A stretch of 64,000 nucleotides of DNA from Scandinavium sp036409475. Its GTDB lineage: Bacteria > Pseudomonadota > Gammaproteobacteria > Enterobacterales > Enterobacteriaceae. A model generated the notes under the pieces. It searched no databases. It was not told where the DNA came from and saw nothing but the letters and a program-made list of their open reading frames with translations. The stretch is from assembly GCF_036409475.1 (NCBI RefSeq), contig NZ_JAYRCK010000002.1, forward strand, positions 261,074 through 325,073. Direction: 5' to 3'. Within the stretch, counting starts at the first letter, position 1, and the number at the start of each line of letters is the position of its first letter. Positions 36,190 through 45,077 of the stretch are shown piece by piece. Both the position numbers and the translations under genes were made by a program.

Positions 36190-37392
36190 TTATCCCGCCC
36201 CGCTGATTGCATCCCCCAAATGAAAAATAGGCAGATACATCGCCACGACCAGCGTGCCGATGATGATGCCTGTCACCAGTAGCATCACCGGTTCTAACAA
36301 CGTTGCCAGATTCTCTGCCTGCTGATTGGTTTGCTGGCTGTGATAGTTCGCCAGATTTTCCAGCATCTTATCCAACGACCCCGACACTTCACCGGTTCTC
36401 ACCAGTTGTTTGCACAGCGGGGTAAAAATGGGGCTTTTCGCCATGGCCTGCCAGATGGCGCTGCCTTGCGCCACCGAATCACTGGTCTGGCGAATGATGT
36501 TGCGCCACCAGGGGCAGCTAAGAGTTTTCTCTACACTTGCCAGCCCCTGTAAAAAAGGAATGCCCGCATTCTGAGTGAGCGCCAAAACCGTGTAGATCTG
36601 GCTCAGCATTTGCCCACGAATCAGGCTGGAAAAAACAGGCAGTTTCAGCAGTAGACGAGGGCGAAGCATTTGCCAACGAGGGCTGCGTTTAAGCAATGGG
36701 CGCAGTATAAGAGGCAAGAAGGCCATCGCAACAATGAGCGGTAAACCCCTTTGTACAGTTGAGGACATCGCCATCACCATCTTGGTCAGCAAGGGCAAAG
36801 GTGTGTTGAAGGTTCGGTAAATGGCGGCAAATTCCGGCAGAACAAAACCGCTCATCCCGATAACGACCACCACGGCCAACAGCAATATGATCAGCGGGTA
36901 GCGCAGGGCTTTTTTCACCTTTTGGCTCAGAGCGTGCTGCCTCTGCTGCTGGCGCGCCAGATGAAAACAGCAGTAATCCAGTTTTCCTGTCATCTCTCCC
37001 GCATGGATCATTGCCGGATACAGCGGGGTAAAGGCCTCGGGCCATCGCTGTAAAGCCACAGAGAGAGATTCCCCCTGAGCCAGACTACGAGCCAGATCTT
37101 GCAGCAATGCCTGCCATTGTGGGCTGGGATGTTGCTCTGCCAGTAGAGATAACCCTTCTGATAGTGTCAGCCCGGCCTGCAGCAGTGTGGCGAGCTGCTG
37201 CACGAATTCGCTGCAGTATTGCGCCTGCCAGTGAGACTTTTTTACCGCGCTGCGTTTTAATGTCAGCGGATAAACACCCTCTTGCTGAATCTGGTACAGG
37301 GCCGTCATTTTCGTGTCCGCCCACACACAGCCCTGTATTGTGACGCCCAGCGGTGTCACCCCTCGCCATTGCCACAACTGCTTACCCGGCAT
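36190..37392 (-). CDS. hofC: Type IV pilus inner-membrane platform protein HofC
   Basis: HofC is a PilC/GspF family protein that anchors pilus assembly in the inner membrane. The 400 residues equal E. coli HofC. Two GspF domains are seen, each with a signature (FTPLYPAMIHAGEMTGKLD near 120 and FTPLCKQLVRTGEVSGSLD near 320), and hydrophobic helices near 165-190, 215-235 and 370-395. It overlaps hofB by 11 nt. In E. coli the hof/ppd genes are usually not expressed in the laboratory. Confidence 0.95.
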   Translation of the reverse strand: MPGKQLWQWRGVTPLGVTIQGCVWADTKMTALYQIQQEGVYPLTLKRSAVKKSHWQAQYCSEFVQQLATLLQAGLTLSEGLSLLAEQHPSPQWQALLQDLARSLAQGESLSVALQRWPEAFTPLYPAMIHAGEMTGKLDYCCFHLARQQQRQHALSQKVKKALRYPLIILLLAVVVVIGMSGFVLPEFAAIYRTFNTPLPLLTKMVMAMSSTVQRGLPLIVAMAFLPLILRPLLKRSPRWQMLRPRLLLKLPVFSSLIRGQMLSQIYTVLALTQNAGIPFLQGLASVEKTLSCPWWRNIIRQTSDSVAQGSAIWQAMAKSPIFTPLCKQLVRTGEVSGSLDKMLENLANYHSQQTNQQAENLATLLEPVMLLVTGIIIGTLVVAMYLPIFHLGDAISGAG

Positions 37393-38767
37393 GCGGCAAG
37401 CCTATGACTCTTAGCAACTCTTCCACACTCGTCTGGCCTTGCCGGACACTCTCATAACCATGCTCAAACAGCGTCATCATTCCGCTATCACGAGCGATCT
37501 TCTCGATTTCCTCCGGGCTTGCTCCACTGATAATCGCCTGTTTCAGCGGCGGCGTGATAAGCAACACTTCAAACAACGCGAGCCGTCCGTGATAGCCGTG
37601 GTAACAGCGATTACAGCCAGGGGCATTCCAGTGCGGGAGAGGCGTACGGCAGAGCGAGTTTGGCAAAATCGATGAATAGCCTTCCTGTTTGCGGCAATGC
37701 GGACAAAGGCGGCGTACCAGGCGTTGAGCAATGACAACCTGGAGTGCGGAGGAAATCATCCAGCGTGCTACGCCCATTTGCTGGAGTCGAATCAGTGTTT
37801 CAGTCGTCGAATTGGTATGCAGCGTCGAGAGCACCAGATGCCCGGTTTGCGCCGCTTTTATCGCAATTTCCGCCGTTTCAGCATCTCGAATTTCGCCGAC
37901 CATCACGATGTCAGGGTCCTGGCGCAGCAACGCACGAAGGACATTCTGAAACGTCAGGCCTGCCCGGCTGTTAATCTGTGTCTGATTAATTCCCTGAAGC
38001 GGGATTTCTACCGGGTCTTCCACGCTGCAAATGTTAATCTCCGGGTGATTACGTAACTGCAACGCGCTGTAAAGCGTCACGGTTTTTCCGCTGCCGGTCG
38101 GCCCGGTGACCAGAATTAAGCCTTGGGGTTGTTTGAGAGAAAGCTGGAATGCCGCAAGCTGTGCAGCGTTCATCCCCAACGCTTTGACATCCAGCGCCTG
38201 CTTCACCTGATGCAAAAGGCGCAGGACGACTTTTTCGCCGCCGCGACAGGGAAGCGTGGCGATACGGAATGAGACGTTATTTCCGCCGATATCCACGCTA
38301 AATTGCCCGTCCTGCGGTAAGCGGCGTTCGGCAATATCCAGGCTGCCCAGAACTTTGAGTCTGGCAATAAGCGGCGCACTGAGCGTCGGTGAAAAATTTG
38401 GCAGCGCATGAAGGACGCCGTCTACCCGTAATCGCACTCGCAGGTGTTCTTCGTCAGGTTCGAAATGGATATCCGATGCCCGCTGTTGCAGCGCCTGCTG
38501 GAAGGTCTGGTTCAGCAACTCCACCACGTTGCCGTTATCATCGCGAGCGGCGGGTAAATGCGTCTCCTGCGAGATGTGCAGATACTGGTCCATTTGGGGC
38601 TGATCCCAACACTCAATATCAATCCGCTTTTGCGTCGAAAAGCGCAGCGAATCCATGAGTTCTGTTGGCGGATCGCCCACGATAGCGATATTGAGCACTT
38701 GCTCACTGCTGCGGAGGACGACGGCGTGATAGCGCTGGCAGAGCGTCGTTATCTGTTCATGCTTCAT
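37382..38767 (-). CDS. hofB: Type IV pilus assembly ATPase HofB
   Basis: HofB is a PilB/GspE ATPase that powers pilin polymerisation. The internal ATG gives 461 residues, equal to E. coli; the longer frame to 38809 is not used. Walker A VTGPTGSGKTVTLYS lies near residue 235, the Asp box DPDIVMVGEIRD near 300, and the zinc tetracysteine CPHC...GCNRC near 380-410. It sits between hofC and ppdD. Confidence 0.95.
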   Translation of the reverse strand: MKHEQITTLCQRYHAVVLRSSEQVLNIAIVGDPPTELMDSLRFSTQKRIDIECWDQPQMDQYLHISQETHLPAARDDNGNVVELLNQTFQQALQQRASDIHFEPDEEHLRVRLRVDGVLHALPNFSPTLSAPLIARLKVLGSLDIAERRLPQDGQFSVDIGGNNVSFRIATLPCRGGEKVVLRLLHQVKQALDVKALGMNAAQLAAFQLSLKQPQGLILVTGPTGSGKTVTLYSALQLRNHPEINICSVEDPVEIPLQGINQTQINSRAGLTFQNVLRALLRQDPDIVMVGEIRDAETAEIAIKAAQTGHLVLSTLHTNSTTETLIRLQQMGVARWMISSALQVVIAQRLVRRLCPHCRKQEGYSSILPNSLCRTPLPHWNAPGCNRCYHGYHGRLALFEVLLITPPLKQAIISGASPEEIEKIARDSGMMTLFEHGYESVRQGQTSVEELLRVIGLPHAG

Positions 38768-38777
38768 CTTTTCGCCC

Positions 38778-39215
38778 TCAGTTACCGTCAAACCTGAAGA
38801 CGTCTTCACACGCCTGCTTTAATGCGCTGTCGCTGGCAAGCGTGCAGGTGCGTTGCCATCCGGTAATGCCATTGGCCGTGTCCCAGTTTGGTTTTAACGT
38901 CACGCTTAGCCCGTTGAGGCTTTCCTGGCCTGTCAGGGTCACCGTGCCTTGCGCCACGTCCATTCCTGAGACATACCGGCTGGTTGCGGGCGCAGGAATG
39001 CCATTTGTGCCGCCGTCGCAGGGCGTGATACCGCCATGATCCAGGGCACAGAGCTCGATGGCCGTTCGGTAAGGCATAAAGGTTTGCAGCATGTCGGTGA
39101 GGGCCGCTTTGCGCAGGTAGTTCTGGTAGGCCGGAATGCCGATAGCGCTCAGAATGGCGATGATGCCGATGACCACCATCAGCTCAATCAGGGTAAATCC
39201 TTGTTCTCTGTTCAT
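38778..39215 (-). CDS. ppdD: PpdD, prepilin peptidase-dependent major pilin
   Basis: PpdD is the type IV pilin. The 145-residue product has the class IVa prepilin leader MNREQG cut before FTLIELMVVIGIIAILSAIG, with the conserved Glu at mature position 5. Cysteines in the C-terminal half (CALDHGG...PCDGG and TCT...ACEDV) fit disulphide-stapled loops. The true start is the ATG at 39215; the frame runs 64 codons further upstream with no pilin-like sequence. Confidence 0.96.
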   Translation of the reverse strand: MNREQGFTLIELMVVIGIIAILSAIGIPAYQNYLRKAALTDMLQTFMPYRTAIELCALDHGGITPCDGGTNGIPAPATSRYVSGMDVAQGTVTLTGQESLNGLSVTLKPNWDTANGITGWQRTCTLASDSALKQACEDVFRFDGN

Positions 39216-39341
39216 CACAGGCTCCTTGGTTAACGGGAGCACTTTGACAGCAGAGAAAGAGCATGACGAAGGGTTTTGATTGAAAGCAGAAGGGCGCTTC
39301 CAGAGTGTTTTATCGGCTTGCGGTGCGTTGCGAAACTTTGC

Positions 39342-39363
39342 GAAGGGGATCGTAATCCCCTTC
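39342..39363 (-). terminator. Hairpin downstream of nadC
   Basis: GAAGGGGAT and ATCCCCTTC form a perfect 9-bp stem around a 4-nt loop, 12 nt beyond the nadC stop codon. There is no T run, so it may be a weak terminator between nadC and ppdD. Confidence 0.5.
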
Positions 39364-39375
39364 AGGTTTGAGGTG

Positions 39376-40269
39376 TTATTTAAAGCGCATGGAGAGGTCG
39401 AGGGCACGCACGTGTTTGGTCAGCGCCCCCACGGAAATGTAGTCCACGCCGGTTTCTGCAAATTCGCGAATGGTGTCGAACGTGACGTTGCCGGACACTT
39501 CCAGGCGAGCCTGACCGTCGGTGATTTTTACCGCCTCACGCATCTGCCCGGTGTCGAAGTTATCGAGCATGATGATGTCGGCCCCGGCCTTCAGCGCTTC
39601 CTGCAGTTCTTCCAGGGTTTCGACTTCGACTTCCACCGGCACATCCGGGTGGAGCCAGAAGGCTTTTTCAACCGCCTGGCGTACGGAACCGGAAGCGATG
39701 ATGTGGTTTTCTTTAATCAGAAACGCATCGGATAAACCCAGACGGTGATTCGCGCCGCCGCCGCACAGAACCGCATATTTTAGCGCGGTTCTGAGGCCTG
39801 GCAGGGTTTTGCGGGTATCAAGCAGTTGGGTGTTTGTGCCTTCCAGTAGTTCAACATAGCGACGTACTTCACTGGCAACGCCGGAAAGTGTTTGAACAAA
39901 GTTCAGCGCGGTTCGTTCGCCGGTCAGCAGTACGCGGGAAGGGCCTTTCAGTTCAAACAACGGCTGGTTGATGCTCAGCACATCGCCATCTTCCACATGC
40001 CAGGTGAGGCTGACATCGTCACCGGCGAGCTGAATAAACACTTCTTCTACCCAGCGTTTTCCGCAGAATACACCTGCTTCACGGGTGATGACCACCGCGT
40101 GAGACTGCGTATCTTCAGGCAGCAATTGTGCCGTGATGTCGTTTGCGGCGCTGACTTCACCGCCCAGGTCTTCACGCAGCGCATGCGCCACTGCAGCAGG
40201 AATATCAAGGTTAATACGTTCCAGCAGCGCGTCACGACGATGCTCAGGATTGTAGTGGCGAGGCGGCAT
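39376..40269 (-). CDS. nadC: Nicotinate-nucleotide pyrophosphorylase (quinolinate PRTase)
   Basis: NadC converts quinolinate and PRPP to nicotinate mononucleotide in NAD synthesis. The 297 residues match E. coli. DTRKTLPGLR and CGGGANHRLGLSDAFLIKENHI carry the phosphate and substrate ligands, EVEVETLEE and IMLDNF complete the barrel, and SVGALTKH is near the C-terminus. It is divergent from ampD. Confidence 0.98.
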   Translation of the reverse strand: MPPRHYNPEHRRDALLERINLDIPAAVAHALREDLGGEVSAANDITAQLLPEDTQSHAVVITREAGVFCGKRWVEEVFIQLAGDDVSLTWHVEDGDVLSINQPLFELKGPSRVLLTGERTALNFVQTLSGVASEVRRYVELLEGTNTQLLDTRKTLPGLRTALKYAVLCGGGANHRLGLSDAFLIKENHIIASGSVRQAVEKAFWLHPDVPVEVEVETLEELQEALKAGADIIMLDNFDTGQMREAVKITDGQARLEVSGNVTFDTIREFAETGVDYISVGALTKHVRALDLSMRFK

Positions 40270-40356
40270 GATAAAACTCCAAATGGTAAGGAATCATAAG
40301 TTATAAACATGCTACTCTGAACCGGATTTCAGCACCATACATTAAGGAGAGCCTGC

Positions 40357-40920
40357 ATGCAGTTACACGGTGGATGGCTGGATAATGCCCGACGCGTGCC
40401 GTCGCCGCATCATGATTGCCGCCCGGATGATGAAGCCCCCACGTTGCTGGTGGTGCACAATATCAGCCTGCCGCCCGGAGAATTCGGTGGTCCCTGGATT
40501 GATGCACTATTCACAGGAACAATCGATCCTGATGCTCATCCCTTTTTTGCCGAGATTGCCCACCTGCGGGTTTCTGCACACTGCCTGATTCGCCGGGATG
40601 GCGAAATCGTGCAGTACGTTCCTTTCGATAAACGCGCCTGGCATGCTGGTGTGTCGTCGTATCAGGGGCGTGAAAAATGTAATGATTTTTCGATTGGCAT
40701 TGAGCTGGAAGGCACCGATACTTTAGCCTATACCGACCAACAATATCAGCAGCTTGCGGCCCTGACCCGCGTGCTTGTCTCGGCTTATCCGGCCATTGCC
40801 CGCCACATGACCGGACACAGTGATATTGCTCCAGTGCGCAAAACCGATCCCGGTCCGGCATTCGACTGGCCACGTTTTCGCGCACTGGTGGGCCAACCGT
40901 CAGATAAGGAGATGACATGA
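40357..40920 (+). CDS. ampD: AmpD, 1,6-anhydro-N-acetylmuramyl-L-alanine amidase
   Basis: AmpD is the cytoplasmic zinc amidase of muropeptide recycling; its loss derepresses inducible AmpC beta-lactamase. The 187 residues (183 in E. coli) show VVHNISLPP with zinc His near 34 and GHSDIAPVRKTDPGPAFDW with His and Asp ligands near 154-164. The four extra residues are in the tail. The stop overlaps the ampE ATG by 4 nt. Confidence 0.97.
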   Translation: MQLHGGWLDNARRVPSPHHDCRPDDEAPTLLVVHNISLPPGEFGGPWIDALFTGTIDPDAHPFFAEIAHLRVSAHCLIRRDGEIVQYVPFDKRAWHAGVSSYQGREKCNDFSIGIELEGTDTLAYTDQQYQQLAALTRVLVSAYPAIARHMTGHSDIAPVRKTDPGPAFDWPRFRALVGQPSDKEMT

Positions 40921-41771
40921 CGCTGTTTACCACGCTACTGGTGCTGATTGCCGAGCGTTTGTTTAAACTCGGAGAACACTGGCAGCTTGATCACCGGCTG
41001 GAAGTGCTGTTCCGTCGGGTTAAACGCTACTCTTTTTCCGTCACGCTGCTGATGACGATTATCGCGATGGCGATTGTCTGGCTGCTGACCCGCGCGTTAC
41101 ACGGCCTGCTATTTAATGTGCCGCTGCTGGTGGTGTGGATCTTGCTAGGCCTGCTGTGTATTGGTGCAGGGAAAGTGCGGCTGCATTATCACGCCTATCT
41201 GAAAGCTGCGTCGCGCGATGATGCCCATGCGCGAGATGCCATGGCGAGCGAGCTGACGCTGATTCATGGTGTGCCGCCTGGCTGCGATGAACGTGAATTT
41301 CTGCGCGAGCTGCAAAACGCGCTGCTGTGGATCAACTTTCGTTATTATCTGGCGCCGTTGTTCTGGTTTGTCGTCGGCGGCCCTTTAGGCCCGGTCACGT
41401 TGATGGGCTATGCGTTTTTGCGCGCCTGGCAGAGTTTCCTTGCTCGCTATCAAACCCCACGCGATCGCCAGCAATCCGGTGTGGATGCCATTCTCCATGT
41501 GCTGGACTGGGTTCCGGTGCGTCTTGTCGGCGTGGTGTATGCGTTGATTGGTCACGGTGAAAAAGCGCTGCCGGCGTGGTTTGCTTCCCTTGGCGACCGC
41601 CACAGTTCGCAATACCAGGTTCTGACACAGCTGGCGCAGTTCTCGCTGGCGCGTGAGCCGCACGTTGATAAAGTGGCGACACCAAAAGCGGCGGTCTCCA
41701 TGGCGAAGAAAGCGTCATACCTGACGGTGGTGATCATGGCGCTGCTGACGATTTACGGGACGTTGGTTTAA
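40917..41771 (+). CDS. ampE: AmpE, inner-membrane protein of the ampDE operon
   Basis: AmpE is a multi-pass membrane protein of uncertain biochemical role encoded with AmpD. The 284 residues equal E. coli. It has about four hydrophobic segments (near residues 40-60, 66-85, 140-160 and the C-terminus) and the conserved VPPGCDEREFLRELQNALLW stretch. A REP element follows, and the E. coli neighbour aroP is displaced by about 5.8 kb here. Confidence 0.96.
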   Translation: MTLFTTLLVLIAERLFKLGEHWQLDHRLEVLFRRVKRYSFSVTLLMTIIAMAIVWLLTRALHGLLFNVPLLVVWILLGLLCIGAGKVRLHYHAYLKAASRDDAHARDAMASELTLIHGVPPGCDEREFLRELQNALLWINFRYYLAPLFWFVVGGPLGPVTLMGYAFLRAWQSFLARYQTPRDRQQSGVDAILHVLDWVPVRLVGVVYALIGHGEKALPAWFASLGDRHSSQYQVLTQLAQFSLAREPHVDKVATPKAAVSMAKKASYLTVVIMALLTIYGTLV

Positions 41772-41777
41772 CCTGCA

Positions 41778-41859
41778 TTGCCGGATGGCGCTGATGCTTA
41801 TCCGGCCTACACCATTTATCGGGTTTGGTAGGCCGGGCAAACAACGTGCCGCCCGGCAT
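41778..41859. repeat. REP/BIME element between ampE and the GH43 gene
   Basis: TTGCCGGATGGCGCTGATGC...TTATCCGGCCTAC is followed by the inverse arm GGTAGGCCGGGCAAAC...GCCGCCCGGCA. These are two inverted REP units of the enteric type. It lies between convergent genes and at the left boundary of the accessory carbohydrate segment. Confidence 0.88.
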
Positions 41860-41864
41860 TCAGC

Positions 41865-43412
41865 TCAGCTCTCAACCGTAAACTGGGTGTAAACTCCTGC
41901 ACCTGCCCACTTCGAAGGCTGGCCCGCCGCAGCAAACAGCCCCAGTTTTGCGCCGACCCATTTGCCTTTTCCTGCCGCGAAGCAAGGTGTGACAGGCTGC
42001 CAGTCGCAGCCGTTTTCACCATACTGAAAAGTACATAATCCGCCTGCTTTTACCTCGACTCTAAGCCAAAGCGGGCAGTTTAACGGCCAGACGGCAATGT
42101 CATGCTGCTGCTGATGCAGCACACCGGTATCGCTCATCCACGCGGCGATCAGCTCGATTTTACCTTGCCCCTCGTGCTGTGAAAGCGCCAGCGCCGCATA
42201 GCGTTCGCCATAAATGATTAAGCCGCTCATTTCTCCCGGATGGTGAAAATCTGCTTGCAGACAGGTGGTCGCGCTGAACTTTCGCGCCGGGAATTTTTGT
42301 AATAGCAGATTGGGCTGGAGGTAGAGCGCCTGTTCGCCGTTATATTCGGGCACTGGCTGACAGCTTAGCCGCAGGGCATTGGTGGCTGGCTCCAGCCAGT
42401 TCGGCTGCGGCTGAGCCTGCCACTGCCATTGTTTTCCGGGGTGCCCGCTGGCGAAGTCATCGCTGGTTTGCGGCTGACGAAAACCTTGTGGCTGTTGGGC
42501 CACCGATGGCATCAGGTGTTCACTCACCGGTTGGCCTGGCTCGTCGGGAGAGCGCTGTTCACCGATAAGCGGCCAGCCATCGGCCTGCCAGCTCATGGGC
42601 TGCAGGTGGACAAGGCGTCCGTAGAGATCGGCATCCTGAAAATGCATGAACCAACACTCTGCATTTGCCAGTTCGACAAACCCACCTTGATGAGGACCGT
42701 TAACTCGGGTTTCTCCTTGCTGGAGCACCACCCGTGTCTCCCATGGCCCCTGTAGCGCACGGGCACGCAAGACCGTCTGCCAGCCAGTTTCGACGCCGCC
42801 AGCCGGAGCAAAGATGTAATACCAGCCGTGCTTTTTGTAGAGTTTTGGCCCTTCGAGGGTCGGATTATCCAGCGTGCCGTCATAAATAATCAGCCCTTCG
42901 TCCAGTAACGAGCGACCATCTGGTGACATCTCCAGGAGCTGTAACTGATGTTTTCTGCCACTGCGGCTATGGGCAAAAGCATGAACCAGCCACGCGCGCC
43001 CATCGTCATCCCACAGCGGACAAGGATCTATCCACCCTTTGGCCTGTTTGACACAGTGCGGTGCGCTCCAGCTGCCGCGAGGATCGCTGGCGCAGGACAT
43101 AAAAATGCCTTCATCAGGGGTGCTGAAAAAGACCCAAAACTTACCGTCATGATAGCGAATAGAGGGGGCCCAGACGCCCTTGCCCGGCTGCACACTGTCG
43201 TAGACCGGAAGATTAAAGGTGGAAAATACGTGGTTGATAAGGCTCCAGTTGACTAAATCCTTTGAGTGCAGGACGGGCAGGGCAGGAAAATGGTTAAAAC
43301 TGGAAGCCACCAGATAAAAATCATCCCCTACGCGGACGATATCTGGATCAGAATAATCAGCATGGATTACGGGGTTTTGATAATAACCGGGGCGTGCCGC
43401 GTGATTAGCCAT
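41865..43412 (-). CDS. GH43 glycosidase (beta-xylosidase/arabinosidase-like) with C-terminal beta-sandwich
   Basis: This 515-residue protein is a glycoside hydrolase family 43 enzyme without a signal peptide, so it acts on imported oligosaccharides. The five-bladed propeller has SDPDIVRVGDDFYLVASS with the catalytic base (D22), WIDPCPLWDDDG with the pKa-modulating Asp (D129) and NPTLEGPKLYKKHGW with the acid Glu (E187). A C-terminal concanavalin-like domain follows from about residue 320. The ATG overlaps the upstream symporter gene by 8 nt, which matches the xynT/xynP-xynB pairing for xylo-oligosaccharide use known in enterics and bacilli. Beta-xylosidase is the likeliest activity; alpha-arabinofuranosidase is possible. 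Confidence 0.88.
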   Translation of the reverse strand: MANHAARPGYYQNPVIHADYSDPDIVRVGDDFYLVASSFNHFPALPVLHSKDLVNWSLINHVFSTFNLPVYDSVQPGKGVWAPSIRYHDGKFWVFFSTPDEGIFMSCASDPRGSWSAPHCVKQAKGWIDPCPLWDDDGRAWLVHAFAHSRSGRKHQLQLLEMSPDGRSLLDEGLIIYDGTLDNPTLEGPKLYKKHGWYYIFAPAGGVETGWQTVLRARALQGPWETRVVLQQGETRVNGPHQGGFVELANAECWFMHFQDADLYGRLVHLQPMSWQADGWPLIGEQRSPDEPGQPVSEHLMPSVAQQPQGFRQPQTSDDFASGHPGKQWQWQAQPQPNWLEPATNALRLSCQPVPEYNGEQALYLQPNLLLQKFPARKFSATTCLQADFHHPGEMSGLIIYGERYAALALSQHEGQGKIELIAAWMSDTGVLHQQQHDIAVWPLNCPLWLRVEVKAGGLCTFQYGENGCDWQPVTPCFAAGKGKWVGAKLGLFAAAGQPSKWAGAGVYTQFTVES

Positions 43413-44862
43413 GATGATTTCCTCCGACCGCGGGCAACGGTTGATTGGGGTTTTTAACCAGCAAAGGGGATTCTTGTTCCGTATTGTTGCTTTCTGCCTG
43501 CTGCCGCTGTGCCAATTCTCGCTGGATTTTGCCCATCATGGTGTCGTCGAGCGTATAAAAACGGCTCAGCCAGTAAAGAATAAAATAGGAGAGAGAAGGA
43601 CCGAGGGTTAATAAGCCGATAATTCCATGGGTGGCGAGCGCTGTTTGCGCCGGGACGCCTGCTTGATACCCGAACCAGCCGAGAGAAAACCCAACAAAAG
43701 CACCGGCTACCGCCATGCCCATTTTTAAGGCAAATAAGTTGCCGGAAAAAGAGAGGCCGGTTATCCGGCGGCCAAATTTCCACTCCCCGTAGTCGGCTGC
43801 GTTGGCCATCATATTCCATTTAAAAGGCTGGTACATTTGATGGAAAAAGCCCACCAGAAAATAGAGCGGAAAGACCACCGCCAGCCAGGTGGGAGGCACA
43901 AAAAACATCACCACCCCGATAACCACTAACAGTAAGTTAATATTTTTAAACAGGGAGACCGCGCGATAACGCTGCGCTAAATAGCCAGCGGCGAGACTAC
44001 CGATAATGGTGCCCACGACGCTGGTGGACACAAAAGCTGATTTCATGGCTGTCCCTGCGGCGCTTTCTATTCCACCCAACATCAGATAAGTCGCGTAGTA
44101 GAGCGTGGCGGCGCTGCGCATTACGCCAGCCATGCTGGAAAAGAAGGTGATGACAGCCACGATGCGCCACTGATCGTTCGCCAGCAAAATGCGCAGATCG
44201 CCGATCATACTGTGATGGGTTTCGCTGGCAGGACGCACTCGTTCGGAAGTGCTGAAAAAACAGAAAAAAAGCATCACGACAGCCAGGGTGCCCATGATCG
44301 CCATGGTGGCCTGAAAGCCGAACTGTTTATTTTCTTTGCCAAGCCAGTCGACCAAAAATAAGGTGGCAACCGACACGACCAATCCGGCCAGCGAGGAAAT
44401 CGTAAAGCGATAGGATTGGGCGGATAAGCGATCTTTTTCATCCGTGGTGATCACGCCGCCAAGCGCGCAGTAGGGAATGTTGATAAAGGTGTAGCACAGC
44501 ATTAATAAGGTGTAGGTAATGTAGGCATACAGCAATTTACCGGATGCGCCAAATTCCGGCGTTGTGAAGGTGAATACCGCCAGTACCGCATAAGGAACGG
44601 CGAACCAGATTAACCATGGACGAAAATGGCCCCACCGGGTACGGACCCGGTCGGCTAGCAGCCCGGTTAACGGATCGGTAATCGCATCGAGTACGCGGGT
44701 GACCAGAAACATGGTCCCAACCGCTGCCGCCGACAGCCCATAAATATCGGTATAAAAATAGGTTAAAAACATCGTTACTGAGGAATAGACAATGCCGCAG
44801 GCAGCATCGCCCATGCCAAAGCCAATTTTTTCGGCAATGGACAATCTCTTTGCTGTGCTCAT
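43405..44862 (-). CDS. GPH-family cation:pentoside symporter (XynP/XynT-like), second copy
   Basis: This is a 485-residue glycoside-pentoside-hexuronide:cation symporter of the inner membrane, with about 12 transmembrane helices. Family marks are KIGFGMGDAACG at the N-terminus, DAITDPLTGLLADRVRTRWGHFRPW near residue 58 and ADYGEWKFGRRITGLSFSG near 355. Its partner gene is the overlapping GH43 enzyme, so the cargo is probably a xylo- or arabino-oligosaccharide. The long hydrophilic C-terminal tail (about 40 residues) is specific to this copy. It is paralogous to the symporter at 46025-47428. Confidence 0.9.
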   Translation of the reverse strand: MSTAKRLSIAEKIGFGMGDAACGIVYSSVTMFLTYFYTDIYGLSAAAVGTMFLVTRVLDAITDPLTGLLADRVRTRWGHFRPWLIWFAVPYAVLAVFTFTTPEFGASGKLLYAYITYTLLMLCYTFINIPYCALGGVITTDEKDRLSAQSYRFTISSLAGLVVSVATLFLVDWLGKENKQFGFQATMAIMGTLAVVMLFFCFFSTSERVRPASETHHSMIGDLRILLANDQWRIVAVITFFSSMAGVMRSAATLYYATYLMLGGIESAAGTAMKSAFVSTSVVGTIIGSLAAGYLAQRYRAVSLFKNINLLLVVIGVVMFFVPPTWLAVVFPLYFLVGFFHQMYQPFKWNMMANAADYGEWKFGRRITGLSFSGNLFALKMGMAVAGAFVGFSLGWFGYQAGVPAQTALATHGIIGLLTLGPSLSYFILYWLSRFYTLDDTMMGKIQRELAQRQQAESNNTEQESPLLVKNPNQPLPAVGGNHHG

Positions 44863-45042
44863 TTTATCTCCAGCCTTTGAGTGTGGTGTTTTTTTACTCT
44901 ATGGACCGGGGGGTTATTGCGCCATTGTGATATTTGGTCCGATCGTTATGTTTTTTATCAACTGAGGAAGTTGTCACATAACAGGGCTAAATTGGTCTGA
45001 CAGACTTCAGGATATTCTGTATTTGTTCCGCTACAAATAAGT
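44863..45042 (-). promoter_or_regulatory. Intercassette region before the second symporter gene
   Basis: This gap separates the two transporter-glycosidase pairs and contains the GGAG ribosome site for the second symporter. Its AT-rich centre has the half-sites TATCACA and TATGTGACA read on the minus strand, each only half of a CRP site. A promoter for the second pair is likely here because a terminator-like hairpin precedes it, but none could be assigned confidently. Confidence 0.4.
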
Positions 45043-45067
45043 AACGCTCCTCATAAAAAGGAGCGCT
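45043..45067 (-). terminator. Hairpin downstream of first GH43 gene
   Basis: On the minus strand AGGAGCG-type arms (CGCTCCT at 45045-45051 and AGGAGCG at 45059-45065) form a 7-bp stem with a 7-nt loop, 10 nt after the gene end, followed by TTACTTATTTG. The T tract is imperfect. Confidence 0.55.
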
Positions 45068-45077
45068 ATGGGCCATT